From: Micropruina glycogenica
Lineage (GTDB): Bacteria > Actinomycetota > Actinomycetes > Propionibacteriales > Propionibacteriaceae
Length of the DNA: 64,000 bases
Reading direction: 5' to 3'
NCBI RefSeq assembly: GCF_900289045.1
Contig: NZ_LT985188.1
Coordinates: forward strand, 1,426,001-1,490,000
Positions 50,934 to 59,805 of the stretch are shown here, piece after piece (the stretch's first letter is position 1; each line of letters starts with the position of its first letter). The translations under genes and the position numbers were made by a program. The notes below the pieces were generated by a model. That model searched no databases, had not been told where the DNA came from, and was given only the letters and a program-made list of their open reading frames with translations.

Positions 50934-51424
50934 CTGGCGACCCCGTTCACGGACGCCACGCCCGTCATGGTGACCAGGGCCAGGCCAACGATCAGCAGGA
51001 GGACGACCCTCACGATCATCATCGGCGTCACATCGCCGCACGGCGTGATCTCGGATGCAGCCGAACGATAGGCAAGATCCCGACCTTCGTCGGGATGACG
51101 AGCGCAAAGGTCTCAACACGCTCGACCAACGAACCCGAACGGCAGGAGAGATCCGGACGTTCGTCGGGATGACGAGCGCATGGGTCTCAAGAGGCCGACC
51201 AACGAATCCGGACGATCCTCGACTGGCGACAGCAAACTCAAGGGTGAAGCGGAGCGGGGCCGCCCCCTGTCAGGGCGTCGTCGGGCGTTTGCGCACAGCG
51301 AGGCGCTAGCCAAGCAGTCCCGCAAGGGCGGGACAGGGGCGGACCCGCTCCGCGGCGACACGCTCGACCGCCGGGTCTCGACAGGCTCGACCAGCGGCCC
51401 TGGTCTCGACAAGCTCGACCGGCG
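50934..51424. repeat. Repeat-filled gap between ruvC and yebC (F1, F2, F5)
   Basis: Two F1-like palindromes (about 51074-51101 and 51148-51175) are followed by F2 copy 3 (51243-51357) and three F5 units (51363-51424). A short minus-strand hydrophobic frame (about 50940-51031, MMIVRVVLLLIVGLALV) runs into ruvC in another frame and I do not call it a gene. Confidence 0.65.
51243..51357. repeat. F2 palindromic element, copy 3
   Basis: Begins GTGAAGCGGAGCGGGGCCGC and ends GGACCCGCTCCGCGGCG. Internal blocks GTCAGGGCGTCGTCGGGCG and GGGCGGGACAGGGG match copy 2 at 22210-22327. The central hairpin differs between copies. Confidence 0.75.
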
Positions 51425-52189
51425 TTACTCCAGCTCGGCCAGTACCGCTTCGGGGACGTCCTCGTTGCTGTAGACGGTCTGCACGTCGTCGACGTCTTCT
51501 ATCGCATCAAGCAGCCTGAACAGCTTCTCGGCGGCCTCTTTCGCGTCGATTGAGGTGGTGTACTGAGGCACGAACTGCACCTCGGCCGACTCGTAGTCGT
51601 AGCCCGCGGACTGCACCGCCTTGCGCACGTCCACCACCACGCTGGGGTCTGAGATCACCCGCAGCGTCTCGCCCTCGTCGGACACGTCCTCGGGGTCGGC
51701 GTCCAACGTCGCCTCGAGCAGGTCGTCTTCTTCGACGTTCTTGCCGCCCTGGCTCTTGGCCACCTCGACGATGCCCTTGCGGTCGAAGATGCGTGACACC
51801 GAGCCGACGTCGGCCATGGTGCCGCCGTTGCGGGTGACCGCCACCTTCACGTCGGAGGCCGAGCGGTTGCGGTTGTCGGTGAGGCACTCGATGAGAATCG
51901 CCACGCCGCCGGGCCCGTACGCCTCATACATGATCTCGGTGTAGTCGACCTGCTCGCCGCCCACGCCCGACCCGCGCTTGACGGCGCGGTCGATGTTGTC
52001 GTTGGGCACCGAGTTCTTCTTGGCCTTTTGAATGGCGTCGTACAGGGTCGGGTTTCCGCCGGGGTCACCGCCGCCGACGCGCGCCGCCACCTCGATCTTC
52101 TTGATCAGGTTGGCGAACAGCTTCCCGCGCTTGGCGTCGATCGCCGCCTTCTTGTGCTTGGTGGTGGCCCACTTGGAATGCCCGCTCAT
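51425..52189 (-). CDS. yebC: YebC/PmpR family regulator or translation factor
   Basis: 254 residues: [53 protein letters not shown] and [22 protein letters not shown]. YebC proteins were annotated as transcriptional regulators and more recently linked to translation through proline stretches. yebC followed by ruvC is the conserved order; here a repeat-filled gap separates them. Confidence 0.96.
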   Translation of the reverse strand: MSGHSKWATTKHKKAAIDAKRGKLFANLIKKIEVAARVGGGDPGGNPTLYDAIQKAKKNSVPNDNIDRAVKRGSGVGGEQVDYTEIMYEAYGPGGVAILIECLTDNRNRSASDVKVAVTRNGGTMADVGSVSRIFDRKGIVEVAKSQGGKNVEEDDLLEATLDADPEDVSDEGETLRVISDPSVVVDVRKAVQSAGYDYESAEVQFVPQYTTSIDAKEAAEKLFRLLDAIEDVDDVQTVYSNEDVPEAVLAELE

Positions 52190-53197
52190 CTACGCTCCAT
52201 CTGCCTCGTCTGCTTGCGCGGAAAGGATTGTACCGAGGCTCACGTGCTTGACGTACCAGACCATTGTGTCGACCGGTTGGTAGCCGAGCGCGAGGTAGGG
52301 CCGCGCCCCCTGGTCACTGTCGGTTTCGACTCCGATGCCGGCCTGGCTCAACCCCGCCGTCCGAAACGACTCGTGACTGCGTGCCAGCAACGCCTTGAAC
52401 ATTCCGCGATTGCGCCACTGGGGTTGCGCCCCGAGGTATTCGGTCCAGCCGGACGTCTCCCCCGCCAGGTCCATCACACCGTTGAGCACCCAGCCGACCG
52501 GCTGCGATCCGTCCAGCGCCACCCACGACAGGTCATCGCGAATGCCGGCGGCTTTCAGACCCCATGCCCAGGCGTCCGCGTCGAGCTCGTCCGAAGGCAG
52601 GCTGAGCGTCTGGTTGTACAACAACCGGACGGGTTCGCTCCACGCAGCATCGAACGGCACGAACGTGATACCTGGCAGTTCGCCGGGCAGAATCGAGTCG
52701 AGCGGGCGTCGCATGGCGTGGTACCAACGTTGCGGGGGAAAGCCCTTGCTGGGCAGCAGTTCGGCCATCAGGTGATTGTTGGACGACGTCACCACGACCA
52801 GCTGCAGCGGGACAGTGGTGTCGTCGTTCTGTTCGAGGTACCACTCGATCGCCCGCTCGCTCTCCCAGTCGAGCAGGGTGGGCTGTACTCCCTCGTGCCG
52901 CCAGGCGGGATGGCAGCCGCCGTGCAGGTACACCTGGCCCCCCGATTCTCCAGGGGCCGGGGGCTGCAGCCAGCCATAGGCGATCAGGGTTCCGCTGGGC
53001 TTGCGCAACACCACACCGTTGCCGCTGACCGCCTCGGGATCGTCGGCCAATGCCACGGTGAGGGCGGACAGGTCGTGGTGGTGGGTGGCGTCACCCAAGT
53101 ACTCTTCGGCCGCGATCAGGTTCTGGATCTCGGGCAGATCGTGAACGGTCAGCCGGTGCCACGTGCAGCCGTGGCTCATGGCCGGTGTGGGCATCAT
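52190..53197 (-). CDS. GNAT acetyltransferase with two domains
   Basis: 335 residues with two GNAT-like halves. The second half has YLGAQPQWRNRGMFKALLARS, which fits the acetyl-CoA loop (Q/R-x-x-G-x-G/A), and the ending ARPYLALGYQPVDTM. The first half is more degenerate. The substrate is unknown. The TAG stop abuts the yebC ATG directly. Mycothiol synthase-like proteins share this two-domain form, but the specific match is not clear. Confidence 0.8.
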   Translation of the reverse strand: MMPTPAMSHGCTWHRLTVHDLPEIQNLIAAEEYLGDATHHHDLSALTVALADDPEAVSGNGVVLRKPSGTLIAYGWLQPPAPGESGGQVYLHGGCHPAWRHEGVQPTLLDWESERAIEWYLEQNDDTTVPLQLVVVTSSNNHLMAELLPSKGFPPQRWYHAMRRPLDSILPGELPGITFVPFDAAWSEPVRLLYNQTLSLPSDELDADAWAWGLKAAGIRDDLSWVALDGSQPVGWVLNGVMDLAGETSGWTEYLGAQPQWRNRGMFKALLARSHESFRTAGLSQAGIGVETDSDQGARPYLALGYQPVDTMVWYVKHVSLGTILSAQADEADGA

Positions 53198-53218
53198 CGC
53201 CTCCTGGTTCGTCCCAAC

Positions 53219-53953
53219 TTAGTGGGTTTCGCCGGCTGCGACAGCCAATGCCTCGGGCAGGGTGAAGTTGCCCACGTACAGCGCGGTGCCGACGATGGCG
53301 CCGGTGACCCCGGACGCCACCAACTCGCGCAGGGCACGCAGATCGTCGAGCTGCGCAATACCGCCCGAGGCGATCACCTGCGCGTCGGTGCGGGTGGCGA
53401 CGTCGCGCAGTAGGTCGAGGTTGGGCCCGGTGAGCATGCCGTCGGACTTGACGTCGGTGACCACGAAGGTGGCGCAGCCGGCAGCAGTGAGCCGGTCGAC
53501 GGCCTCGGCCCAGTCGCCGCCCTCGCGCACCCAGCCACGGGCGGCCAGTTTGGTGCCCTTGACGTCGATGGCGATGCCGATGCGGTCGCCGTGTTCGGCG
53601 ATGATGCGCTCGCACCACGCCGGATTTTCGAGCGCGGCGGTGCCGATGTTGACCCGGCGGCACCCGGTGGCCAAAGCGCGTTCGAGGCTCGCGTCGTCGC
53701 GAAGACCGCCCGACAGTTCGACGTTCAGGTGCAGCTGCTCGGTGATCGTGGCGATCACGTCGGCGTTCGAACCCCGCCCGAACGCGGCGTCGAGGTCGAC
53801 CAGATGCAGCCACTGGGCACCCGCGTGCTGCCAGCGCAGCGCGGCGGCGAGCGGGTCGCCGAACACCTTTTCAGAGCCGGCGACGCCCTGGGTGAGTTGA
53901 ACCGCCTGGCCGTTTTGAACGTCGACGGCGGGCAGCAGGGTCAATGCGGTCAC
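53219..53953 (-). CDS. priA: HisA/PriA phosphoribosyl isomerase
   Basis: (beta/alpha)8 isomerase. In Actinobacteria lacking trpF, PriA serves both histidine (ProFAR isomerase) and tryptophan (PRA isomerase) synthesis. Catalytic Asp residues are in [15 protein letters not shown] and [11 protein letters not shown]. 244 residues. It is cut off from hisH by three unrelated items, and hisF is not adjacent. Confidence 0.94.
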   Translation of the reverse strand: MTALTLLPAVDVQNGQAVQLTQGVAGSEKVFGDPLAAALRWQHAGAQWLHLVDLDAAFGRGSNADVIATITEQLHLNVELSGGLRDDASLERALATGCRRVNIGTAALENPAWCERIIAEHGDRIGIAIDVKGTKLAARGWVREGGDWAEAVDRLTAAGCATFVVTDVKSDGMLTGPNLDLLRDVATRTDAQVIASGGIAQLDDLRALRELVASGVTGAIVGTALYVGNFTLPEALAVAAGETH

Positions 53954-54005
53954 GAAGCCCGAGCCTAACCTGCCGTGCGAGACCTGCCGCGGGTAGCGTC
54001 CGCTC

Positions 54006-54179
54006 GTGGACCAGCAAGTGAGTGAACTGACCGCCGCCGAGGTGGCGTGGCTGGACGAACTGCTCGGCGGGCTTCGTGGCGACGGCGTCGACCCACTCGA
54101 TCTGGACGCACTGACCCGCTACTACGACCAGGGTTACGCATCCTGGCAGGCGTCCGGTGGGCTGCTCACCCGACGCTGA
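54006..54179 (+). CDS. Small acidic protein of 57 residues
   Basis: A GTG-start frame ([20 protein letters not shown]... ending GGLLTRR) with strong third-position GC, running without a stop to 54179, one base before the end of the serine hydrolase gene. It is rich in Leu, Asp and Glu, predicted helical, with no signal or membrane segment. I do not recognise the family. It is divergent from priA and convergent with the serine hydrolase. Confidence 0.55.
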   Translation: MDQQVSELTAAEVAWLDELLGGLRGDGVDPLDLDALTRYYDQGYASWQASGGLLTRR

Positions 54180-55205
54180 TCAGCCGTCGGTGGGCTCGTC
54201 GTCGTCCGGGTCTCCCGATCCGGTGCCGGTCAGCTCGCGCAGCACCGTCCACATCGGCCAGGCACCTTCTGAGTCGTTCGACAGCACGGTCATGGTGAAG
54301 TCGGCCGCCGGGTCGTGTTCGCTCACCATCGACACCCCGGCGTCGGCGCCGATCATCTGCACGACCCCCGGCCTGGGCAGCCACACGCCAAGGCCGTAGT
54401 CGTCGTCAGGGTCGTTGCCGGGGGGACTCGTGCCCATCAGTTGCACCAGGTCGGCCGGCACGATGCGTCCGGCTGCCAGAGCTGTCCAGAAGGTGCGCAG
54501 GTCGGCGGCTGTGGTGTACGAGCCGCCGTCGGGGGCACCCACGATCGGCAGGTGCAACACGTTGGTGCGGGTGGCGTCGGGGAAGAGATACCCGACCGCG
54601 GCGTCGCCCGGCAGATCGTCGCTACGCAGAAAATCGGTGCGGGTCAGTCCGGCCGGTTCGAACACCCGTTGCCGAACCAGGTCGTGGTAGCCGACGCCTG
54701 AGGCGCGCTGGGCGAGCAGTCCCAGCAGCACGAAGCCCGAGTTGTTGTAGAAGAACTCGGTGCCCGGTTCGGCCTGCATGGGCCGGTCGATAACCGACAG
54801 GTAGTCCTCGGGGCTCTCGTAGCTGTGGGGTGCGCCGGGCAGCAGATGAACATCGACCTCCGCGTCGTCGTCGATGCCCTCACCCACACCCGAGGTGTGG
54901 CTGAGCAGCCGGCGCAGCGTGACACCGTCGCTGATCTGGGGCAGGTCGTCGCCCAGCCAACGTCGCGCCGGGTCGTCCAGGCCCATCGTGCCGTCGGCGA
55001 CCAGGCTGAGCACCGCCAGAGCGGTGAAGGTCTTCGTTCCCGAGGCCATGCCGAAGCGGGTGTCGGGGGTGTTCGGCAGATTGTGCGCCCGGTCGGCCAA
55101 GCCGAAGGCGAGTTCAGTGACGGTGCCCGCCTCGTCGATGCGCACCACCCCACTGAATCCCTGCTCGTGCGCGGCCAGGGTGAGAGCGGCGGTCGGATCA
55201 TCCAT
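54180..55205 (-). CDS. Serine hydrolase of the beta-lactamase class C family
   Basis: 341 residues. The catalytic S-x-x-K is in MASGTKTF (Ser54) and the Tyr-x-Asn in FYNNSG. The third motif (KTG/HxG) appears altered: GADAG replaces the usual HxG. There is no signal peptide, so it is probably cytoplasmic. Family members are esterases, peptidases or penicillin-binding-like proteins; the substrate is open. Its leader touches F3 copy C. Confidence 0.88.
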   Translation of the reverse strand: MDDPTAALTLAAHEQGFSGVVRIDEAGTVTELAFGLADRAHNLPNTPDTRFGMASGTKTFTALAVLSLVADGTMGLDDPARRWLGDDLPQISDGVTLRRLLSHTSGVGEGIDDDAEVDVHLLPGAPHSYESPEDYLSVIDRPMQAEPGTEFFYNNSGFVLLGLLAQRASGVGYHDLVRQRVFEPAGLTRTDFLRSDDLPGDAAVGYLFPDATRTNVLHLPIVGAPDGGSYTTAADLRTFWTALAAGRIVPADLVQLMGTSPPGNDPDDDYGLGVWLPRPGVVQMIGADAGVSMVSEHDPAADFTMTVLSNDSEGAWPMWTVLRELTGTGSGDPDDDEPTDG

Positions 55206-55242
55206 AGGTTAAGTGTCCGCACGGTTGGGTTGCGGGGCAACC

Positions 55243-55322
55243 GTCTGAAATCCGCAGGCGACCGATCCCGACACGCCGCGCTGGGGGCAACCGGGCCACG
55301 GTCACCAGGACGATTTCAGAAA
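55243..55322 (-). repeat. F3 repeat, copy C
   Basis: 80 bp. On the minus strand it starts TTCTGAAATCGTCCTGGTG and ends GGTCGCCTGCGGATTTCAGA. It faces copy D in inverted orientation with 41 bp between. Confidence 0.85.
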
Positions 55323-55363
55323 AGGCCGCTTGCAGCCGAGGGTGCTGGGCGAGAACGAGGGTT

Positions 55364-55443
55364 TTCTGAGAACGTCCTGGTGACCGGAACGCGTACGTGC
55401 GCCTGCCGGCGTGTCGCCGGCGGTCGCCTGCGGATTTCAGAAC
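55364..55443 (+). repeat. F3 repeat, copy D
   Basis: 80 bp, starting TTCTGAGAACGTCCTGGTG and ending CGGTCGCCTGCGGATTTCAG plus AAC. With copy C it forms an inverted pair whose CGGATTTCAGA ends point outward, the opposite arrangement to the A/B pair around the DUF559 gene. It ends 8 bases before the hisH stop. Confidence 0.85.
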
Positions 55444-55450
55444 AACCGCG

Positions 55451-56077
55451 TCAGCCCAGGGTGGCGATCCAGTTACGCAGCAGCGCCGCACCCGCCTGGC
55501 CCGACTTCTCGGGGTGAAACTGCGTGCTCGACAGAGCGCCGACCTCGACCCCGGCCACGAAACGGTCGCCGTCGTGGTCGGCCCAGGTGACCCGCGCGTC
55601 GTTCGGCAACCTGTCGGCGGCCCGCACCGCATAGCTGTGCACGAAGTAGAACCGCTCCCCCGCCAGGCCGGCGAACAGGGTGGTCGACGGCGGCGGCTCG
55701 ACGGTGTTCCAGCCCATGTGCGGCAGGCGTTCACACCGCAGTCGCTCGACCACACCGGGCAGAATGCCGACGCCGGCGGTGTCGAGCCCGTGCTCGACGC
55801 CATGGCCGAACATCACCTGATGCCCCACGCAGATGCCGAGCACCGGACGTCCGTCGTCCAGCCGGGAGCGGATCAGTTCTGGCCCGCCGACGGCGCGCAG
55901 GCCGTCCATACAGGCGGCGAAGGCGCCGACGCCGGGCACCACCAGGCCGTCGGCGTTCAGCGCCGCGTCCGCGTCCGCGGTGAGTGTGACGTCAGCCCCG
56001 GCAGCCACCAGGGCCCGGGTGGCCGAGTGCAGGTTGCCCGAGCCGTAGTCGAGAACGACCACGAGGGGCTTGGTCAC
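55451..56077 (-). CDS. hisH: Imidazole glycerol phosphate synthase glutaminase subunit
   Basis: Glutamine amidotransferase that feeds ammonia to HisF. The nucleophile Cys is in LGICVGHQ, and the His-Glu pair is in [19 protein letters not shown] is the N-terminal signature. 208 residues. Coupled to hisB by a 4-base overlap. Its partner hisF is not in the window. Confidence 0.96.
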   Translation of the reverse strand: MTKPLVVVLDYGSGNLHSATRALVAAGADVTLTADADAALNADGLVVPGVGAFAACMDGLRAVGGPELIRSRLDDGRPVLGICVGHQVMFGHGVEHGLDTAGVGILPGVVERLRCERLPHMGWNTVEPPPSTTLFAGLAGERFYFVHSYAVRAADRLPNDARVTWADHDGDRFVAGVEVGALSSTQFHPEKSGQAGAALLRNWIATLG

Positions 56078-56688
56078 AACGAGCCCTTGGTGGACGGAAT
56101 CGCGTCGGCCACCCGCGGGTCGATCGCTACCGCGATGCGCAACGCCCGGGCGACGGCCTTGAACTGGGCTTCGACGATGTGGTGCGGGTCGCGTCCGGCC
56201 AGTAGCCGCAGGTGCAGGCAGATGCCGGCGTTGATCGCCAGCGACTGCATCAGGTGATAGGTCATCGAGCCGGCATAGGGCACCCCCGAGCCGCCGATCA
56301 GCGCGTAGACCTGACCCTCGGGTTCGCCCTCACACACCACGTAGGGACGGCCCGCCACGTCGACCACGGCGTGCGCCAGCGCCTCGTCGAGCGGCACGGT
56401 GGCGTCGCCGAACCGCACGATGCCGCGCTTGTCGCCCAGCGCCTCGCGCAGCGCCTGACCGATCACGATCGCGGTGTCTTCGATCGAGTGGTGGCCGTCG
56501 ATGTGCAAATCACCGGTGGTGGTCACCTCAAGGTCGATGAGCGAGTGCTTTGCCAGGGCGGTGAGCATGTGGTCGTAGAACCCAACGCCGGTGCTGATGG
56601 TCGAGGCACCCGTGCCGTCGAGGTTCAGCGCCACGCGCACGGTCGACTCGCTGGTGGACCGCTCCACCACTGCGGTGCGTGCCGTCAT
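56074..56688 (-). CDS. hisB: Imidazoleglycerol-phosphate dehydratase
   Basis: Sixth step of histidine synthesis, Mn-dependent. It has [41 protein letters not shown] and [18 protein letters not shown] start it at the ATG at 56688 overlapping the hisC stop (204 residues); the longer open frame is a shadow of hisC. Confidence 0.97.
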   Translation of the reverse strand: MTARTAVVERSTSESTVRVALNLDGTGASTISTGVGFYDHMLTALAKHSLIDLEVTTTGDLHIDGHHSIEDTAIVIGQALREALGDKRGIVRFGDATVPLDEALAHAVVDVAGRPYVVCEGEPEGQVYALIGGSGVPYAGSMTYHLMQSLAINAGICLHLRLLAGRDPHHIVEAQFKAVARALRIAVAIDPRVADAIPSTKGSL

Positions 56689-57779
56689 CGAACCTCCTTC
56701 AGCACCTCGGCCAGGGCCGCGTAGAACGCCTCGGTCTCGTCGGGCGTGCCCACCGAAACCCGTAGCCAACCCTGCGGCCCGGTTTCACGAACGAGCACGC
56801 CGCGATCAAGCAGGCGTTGCCACACATCATGCCGGTCGGCGAACGGGCCGAACAAACAGAAGTTGGCGTCAGAGTCGATCACCTCGACCCCTAGTTGAGG
56901 CAGCCGTACGAGCATCTCGTCGCGGGTGCGACGCAACTGGTCGACCTGACCGAGCAGATGGTCGGCGTGCCGCAGCGCCACTTCGGCCACCAGTTGGGTT
57001 TGGGACGACAGGTGATAGGGCAGGCGCACGATGCGACAGGCGTCCACGATCGCAGGGGCGGCGGCGAGGTAGCCGACCCGCCCCCCGGCCAGGGCGAACG
57101 CCTTGCTCATGGTGCGGCTGACGATCAGGTTGCCGTAGCTCGGCAGCAGGGTGAGCGCGGTGTTCTCGGGGTGTTTGCTGAACTCCTGGTAGGCCTCGTC
57201 GATCACCACGATCGCGTCGGTGCCCTGCAGCACCGCCTCGGTGACGGACAGCGGCGTCGGGGTGCCGGTGGGGTTGTTGGGCGTGGTGATGATCACCACG
57301 TCGGCGTCGTGCTCGGCGATGGCGGCCAGCACCAGATCGGCGTCGAGGGTGAAGTCGGGGTGCCGAGGCGCAGTGACGTAACGGGTGTGGGTGTTGCGGG
57401 CGTACTCGGGGTACATCGAGTACGTGGGAGTGAAGGCGAGCAGGGTGCGTCCGGGCCCTGCGAAGGCACCCAGAATGTGCGTCATCACCTCGTTGGAGCC
57501 GTTGGCGGCCCACACGTTGTCGAGGTCGAGTCCGTGCCCGAGGTACCGCGCCAAGGCGCAGCGCAGCCGCTTGGCCTCGCGGTCGGGGTAGCGGTTGAAG
57601 GCTGTGGCGGCCGCGGTGAGAGTGGCGGCCATGTCAGCGGCGATCTCGGCGCTGGGTGCGAACGGGTTCTCGTTCACGTTGAGTTGCACGTCAACCGCCA
57701 ACTGCGGCGCGCCGTAGGGCTCTTCGCCGATCAGTTCCGGACGCAACGGCAGGTCCGCGAGGCTCGGATCGGGCCTCAT
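56685..57779 (-). CDS. hisC: Histidinol-phosphate aminotransferase
   Basis: PLP-dependent class I/II aminotransferase. [40 protein letters not shown] and the PLP-lysine motif [18 protein letters not shown] are clear. 364 residues. Coupled at both ends (hisD stop, hisB start) by 4-base overlaps. Confidence 0.96.
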   Translation of the reverse strand: MRPDPSLADLPLRPELIGEEPYGAPQLAVDVQLNVNENPFAPSAEIAADMAATLTAAATAFNRYPDREAKRLRCALARYLGHGLDLDNVWAANGSNEVMTHILGAFAGPGRTLLAFTPTYSMYPEYARNTHTRYVTAPRHPDFTLDADLVLAAIAEHDADVVIITTPNNPTGTPTPLSVTEAVLQGTDAIVVIDEAYQEFSKHPENTALTLLPSYGNLIVSRTMSKAFALAGGRVGYLAAAPAIVDACRIVRLPYHLSSQTQLVAEVALRHADHLLGQVDQLRRTRDEMLVRLPQLGVEVIDSDANFCLFGPFADRHDVWQRLLDRGVLVRETGPQGWLRVSVGTPDETEAFYAALAEVLKEVR

Positions 57780-59188
57780 CGACCGGCTCCTTCGGCACGC
57801 GTGATGCCCACAGGCGCACCCGTCATCCCGGCGGACGCCGGGATCTCAGACGACGGGTTCGAGATTCCGGCGTTCGCAGAAACGACGTGAGCGGCTGACC
57901 GCCGCACCGTCACCGCCGCACCGTGCGCCGGCAGGTTCTCGGCCTCGGCGAACGTCTCGACGGTCGTCGCGACGGCCAGCAGGGCGTCTCGGCTGTAGTC
58001 GATGACGTGCACGTGCTTGAGAAAGCTGTTCACGTTCAGCCCTGAGCTGTGGCAGGCGCAGCCCGCGGTGGGCAGCACGTGGGTGCTGCCCGCGCTGTAG
58101 TCGCCCAGCGACACCGGGGACCAGGGGCCGACGAAGACGGCGCCCGCGTTGCGCACCCGTGCCGCTACGGCCCGGGCGTCGCGGGTGTGAATCTCGAGGT
58201 GCTCGGCGGCGTAGGCGTTCACCACATCGAGGCCCTGGTCGAGGTCGTCCACCAGCACGATCGCCGATTGGGCGCCGGCCAGCGCGGTGCGAATGCGGTC
58301 GGCGTGCCGGGTGGCCGCGACCTGCGGTTCGAGTTCGGCTCGGACGCTCTCGGCCAGCGACAGCGAGTCGGTGACCAGTACCGCCCCGGCCATGGGGTCG
58401 TGCTCGGCCTGGCTGATCAGGTCGGCGGCGACGAACCGCGGGTCGGCGGAGCCGTCGGCAAGAATGGCGATCTCGGTGGGTCCGGCCTCGGAATCGATGC
58501 CCACCTTGCCGCGCAGCAACCGTTTGGCGGCCACGACGTAGATGTTGCCGGGGCCGGTGACCATGTCGACCGGTGCGCAGAGGTCCGGCACTCCGTGGGC
58601 GAACATGGCGATCGCCTGAGCGCCGCCCACGGCGTACACCTCGGTGACCCCCAGCAGCGCGCATACGGCCAAGATGGTCGGGTGCGGAAGGGCGTCGAAC
58701 TCGGCCTGCGGCGGCGACGCGACCGCGATGGATGGCACCCCGGCCACCTGTGCCGGAATCACGTTCATCAGCACGGAAGACGCCAGCGGTGCGAGCCCGC
58801 CCGGCACGTACAGCCCCACCCGATCGACCGGCACGGCCAGCGACTCGACCACCGCCCCAGGGGCGGGCTCGGTACGCAGCGACTCGGCGCGGGCCTCGAC
58901 CTCGGCCACCGCGCGGCGCCGGCGAATCGACTCGGTCAATGCGGCGCGAAGTTCTGGTGTGAGCGCCTGCTCGGCCGCGGCGATCGCCTCGGCGGGCACC
59001 CTGAGCGAGGCGGGCACGCAGCCGTCGAAGCGGGCGCTGAGCTCAGCGATGGCGTCCGCGCCGCGCTCAGCCACGGCGTCGCAGATCGGACGCACCCGCT
59101 CGACCGCATGCTCGACGTCCATCGGGGCCCGAGGAACGACGGTGCGGTAGTCCGGCGTGCTGCCACGCAGGTCAAGGGTGCGAATCAC
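57776..59188 (-). CDS. hisD: Histidinol dehydrogenase with repeat-derived C-terminal tail
   Basis: Oxidises histidinol to histidine in two NAD-dependent steps with zinc. [40 protein letters not shown] and the zinc-site [15 protein letters not shown] are present. The enzyme core ends near residue 425 ([10 protein letters not shown]); the last ~45 residues are encoded by an F1 doublet ([19 protein letters not shown]). The GTG at 59188 lies 7 bases after a TACAAT -10 box (59201-59196), so a leaderless transcript is likely. 470 residues. Confidence 0.94.
   Translation of the reverse strand: MIRTLDLRGSTPDYRTVVPRAPMDVEHAVERVRPICDAVAERGADAIAELSARFDGCVPASLRVPAEAIAAAEQALTPELRAALTESIRRRRAVAEVEARAESLRTEPAPGAVVESLAVPVDRVGLYVPGGLAPLASSVLMNVIPAQVAGVPSIAVASPPQAEFDALPHPTILAVCALLGVTEVYAVGGAQAIAMFAHGVPDLCAPVDMVTGPGNIYVVAAKRLLRGKVGIDSEAGPTEIAILADGSADPRFVAADLISQAEHDPMAGAVLVTDSLSLAESVRAELEPQVAATRHADRIRTALAGAQSAIVLVDDLDQGLDVVNAYAAEHLEIHTRDARAVAARVRNAGAVFVGPWSPVSLGDYSAGSTHVLPTAGCACHSSGLNVNSFLKHVHVIDYSRDALLAVATTVETFAEAENLPAHGAAVTVRRSAAHVVSANAGISNPSSEIPASAGMTGAPVGITRAEGAGR
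57821..57890. repeat. F1 doublet inside the 3' end of hisD
   Basis: Two inverted F1 copies (57821-57848 and 57864-57890), in frame in hisD. The stop codon and its ATGA overlap with hisC are kept, so the insertion did not break the coupling. Confidence 0.75.
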
Positions 59189-59201
59189 CCGCACGATTGT
59201 A
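59189..59201 (-). promoter_or_regulatory. -10 box of a probable leaderless hisD promoter
   Basis: TACAAT (59201-59196) ends 7 bases before the hisD GTG, the spacing of a leaderless start. No clear -35 hexamer and no ribosome site are seen. Confidence 0.5.
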
Positions 59202-59277
59202 CGGACGTCTCGCCACCCCGAGGACCGGGTCTTGCCTGGGCGCCGCGCTGAGCGGAATGGGCGGGGTCTCAGATCCA

Positions 59278-59345
59278 GATCAGGAACCGTCCCCCTTGAG
59301 CCAGAACAAGAACCGTCCCCTGAGCCAAAACAAGAACCGTCCCCG
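59278..59345. repeat. F4 repeats (GAACCGTCCCC) between hisD and the FKBP gene
   Basis: Three units starting at about 59284, 59310 and 59334 (GAACCGTCCCC plus TGAGCCAnAACAA), spaced 24-26 bp. They are the reverse complement of the array at 27219-27332. A frame stays open through them into the FKBP gene but is not conserved. Confidence 0.7.
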
Positions 59346-59409
59346 ACTCCTGCTGACCTCGCATGGCCGAGCCGCGGTGTTGTCAGGGCCGTGTGCAAAG
59401 GTTGAGCCC

Positions 59410-59781
59410 ATGAGCATGGAGAAACCTGAGATCGACTTTCCCGGCGAAGCGCCCGACGACATGGTGATCGACGACATCGTGGTGGGCACGGGCGACGAGG
59501 CCAAAGCCGGCGACACCGTCATCGTGCACTACGTGGGCGTGGCGCATTCGAGCGGCGAAGAGTTCGACGCGTCGTACAACCGGCAAGAGCCGCTGCGGTT
59601 CCGGCTGGGCATCGGTCAGGTGATCAGCGGCTGGGACCAGGGCGTGGTCGGCATGAAGGTTGGTGGACGGCGCCAACTCACCATTCCGCCGCACCTGGGC
59701 TACGGCGACCGCGGGGCCGGCGGCGTGATCAAGCCAGGCGAAACGCTGATCTTCGTGGTCGACCTGCTCGGCGTGCGCTGA
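59410..59781 (+). CDS. FKBP-type peptidyl-prolyl isomerase
   Basis: 123-residue cytoplasmic [61 protein letters not shown] and the ending [10 protein letters not shown]. The ATG at 59410 matches the family start; the longer frame upstream is translated repeat. Confidence 0.95.
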   Translation: MSMEKPEIDFPGEAPDDMVIDDIVVGTGDEAKAGDTVIVHYVGVAHSSGEEFDASYNRQEPLRFRLGIGQVISGWDQGVVGMKVGGRRQLTIPPHLGYGDRGAGGVIKPGETLIFVVDLLGVR

Positions 59782-59805
59782 TCGATGCCGGGGTTGGTTG
59801 GGTGA

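Noticed and set aside
50567-51031. Minus-strand ORF with a hydrophobic N-terminus upstream of ruvC
   Set aside because: Most of it is ruvC in another frame, and its start region includes the SOS boxes.
59197-59409. N-terminal extension of the FKBP gene through F4 repeats
   Set aside because: The family starts at the ATG at 59410; the upstream part is repeat-encoded and has no ribosome site of its own. Unlike ruvX, a good start exists at the core.
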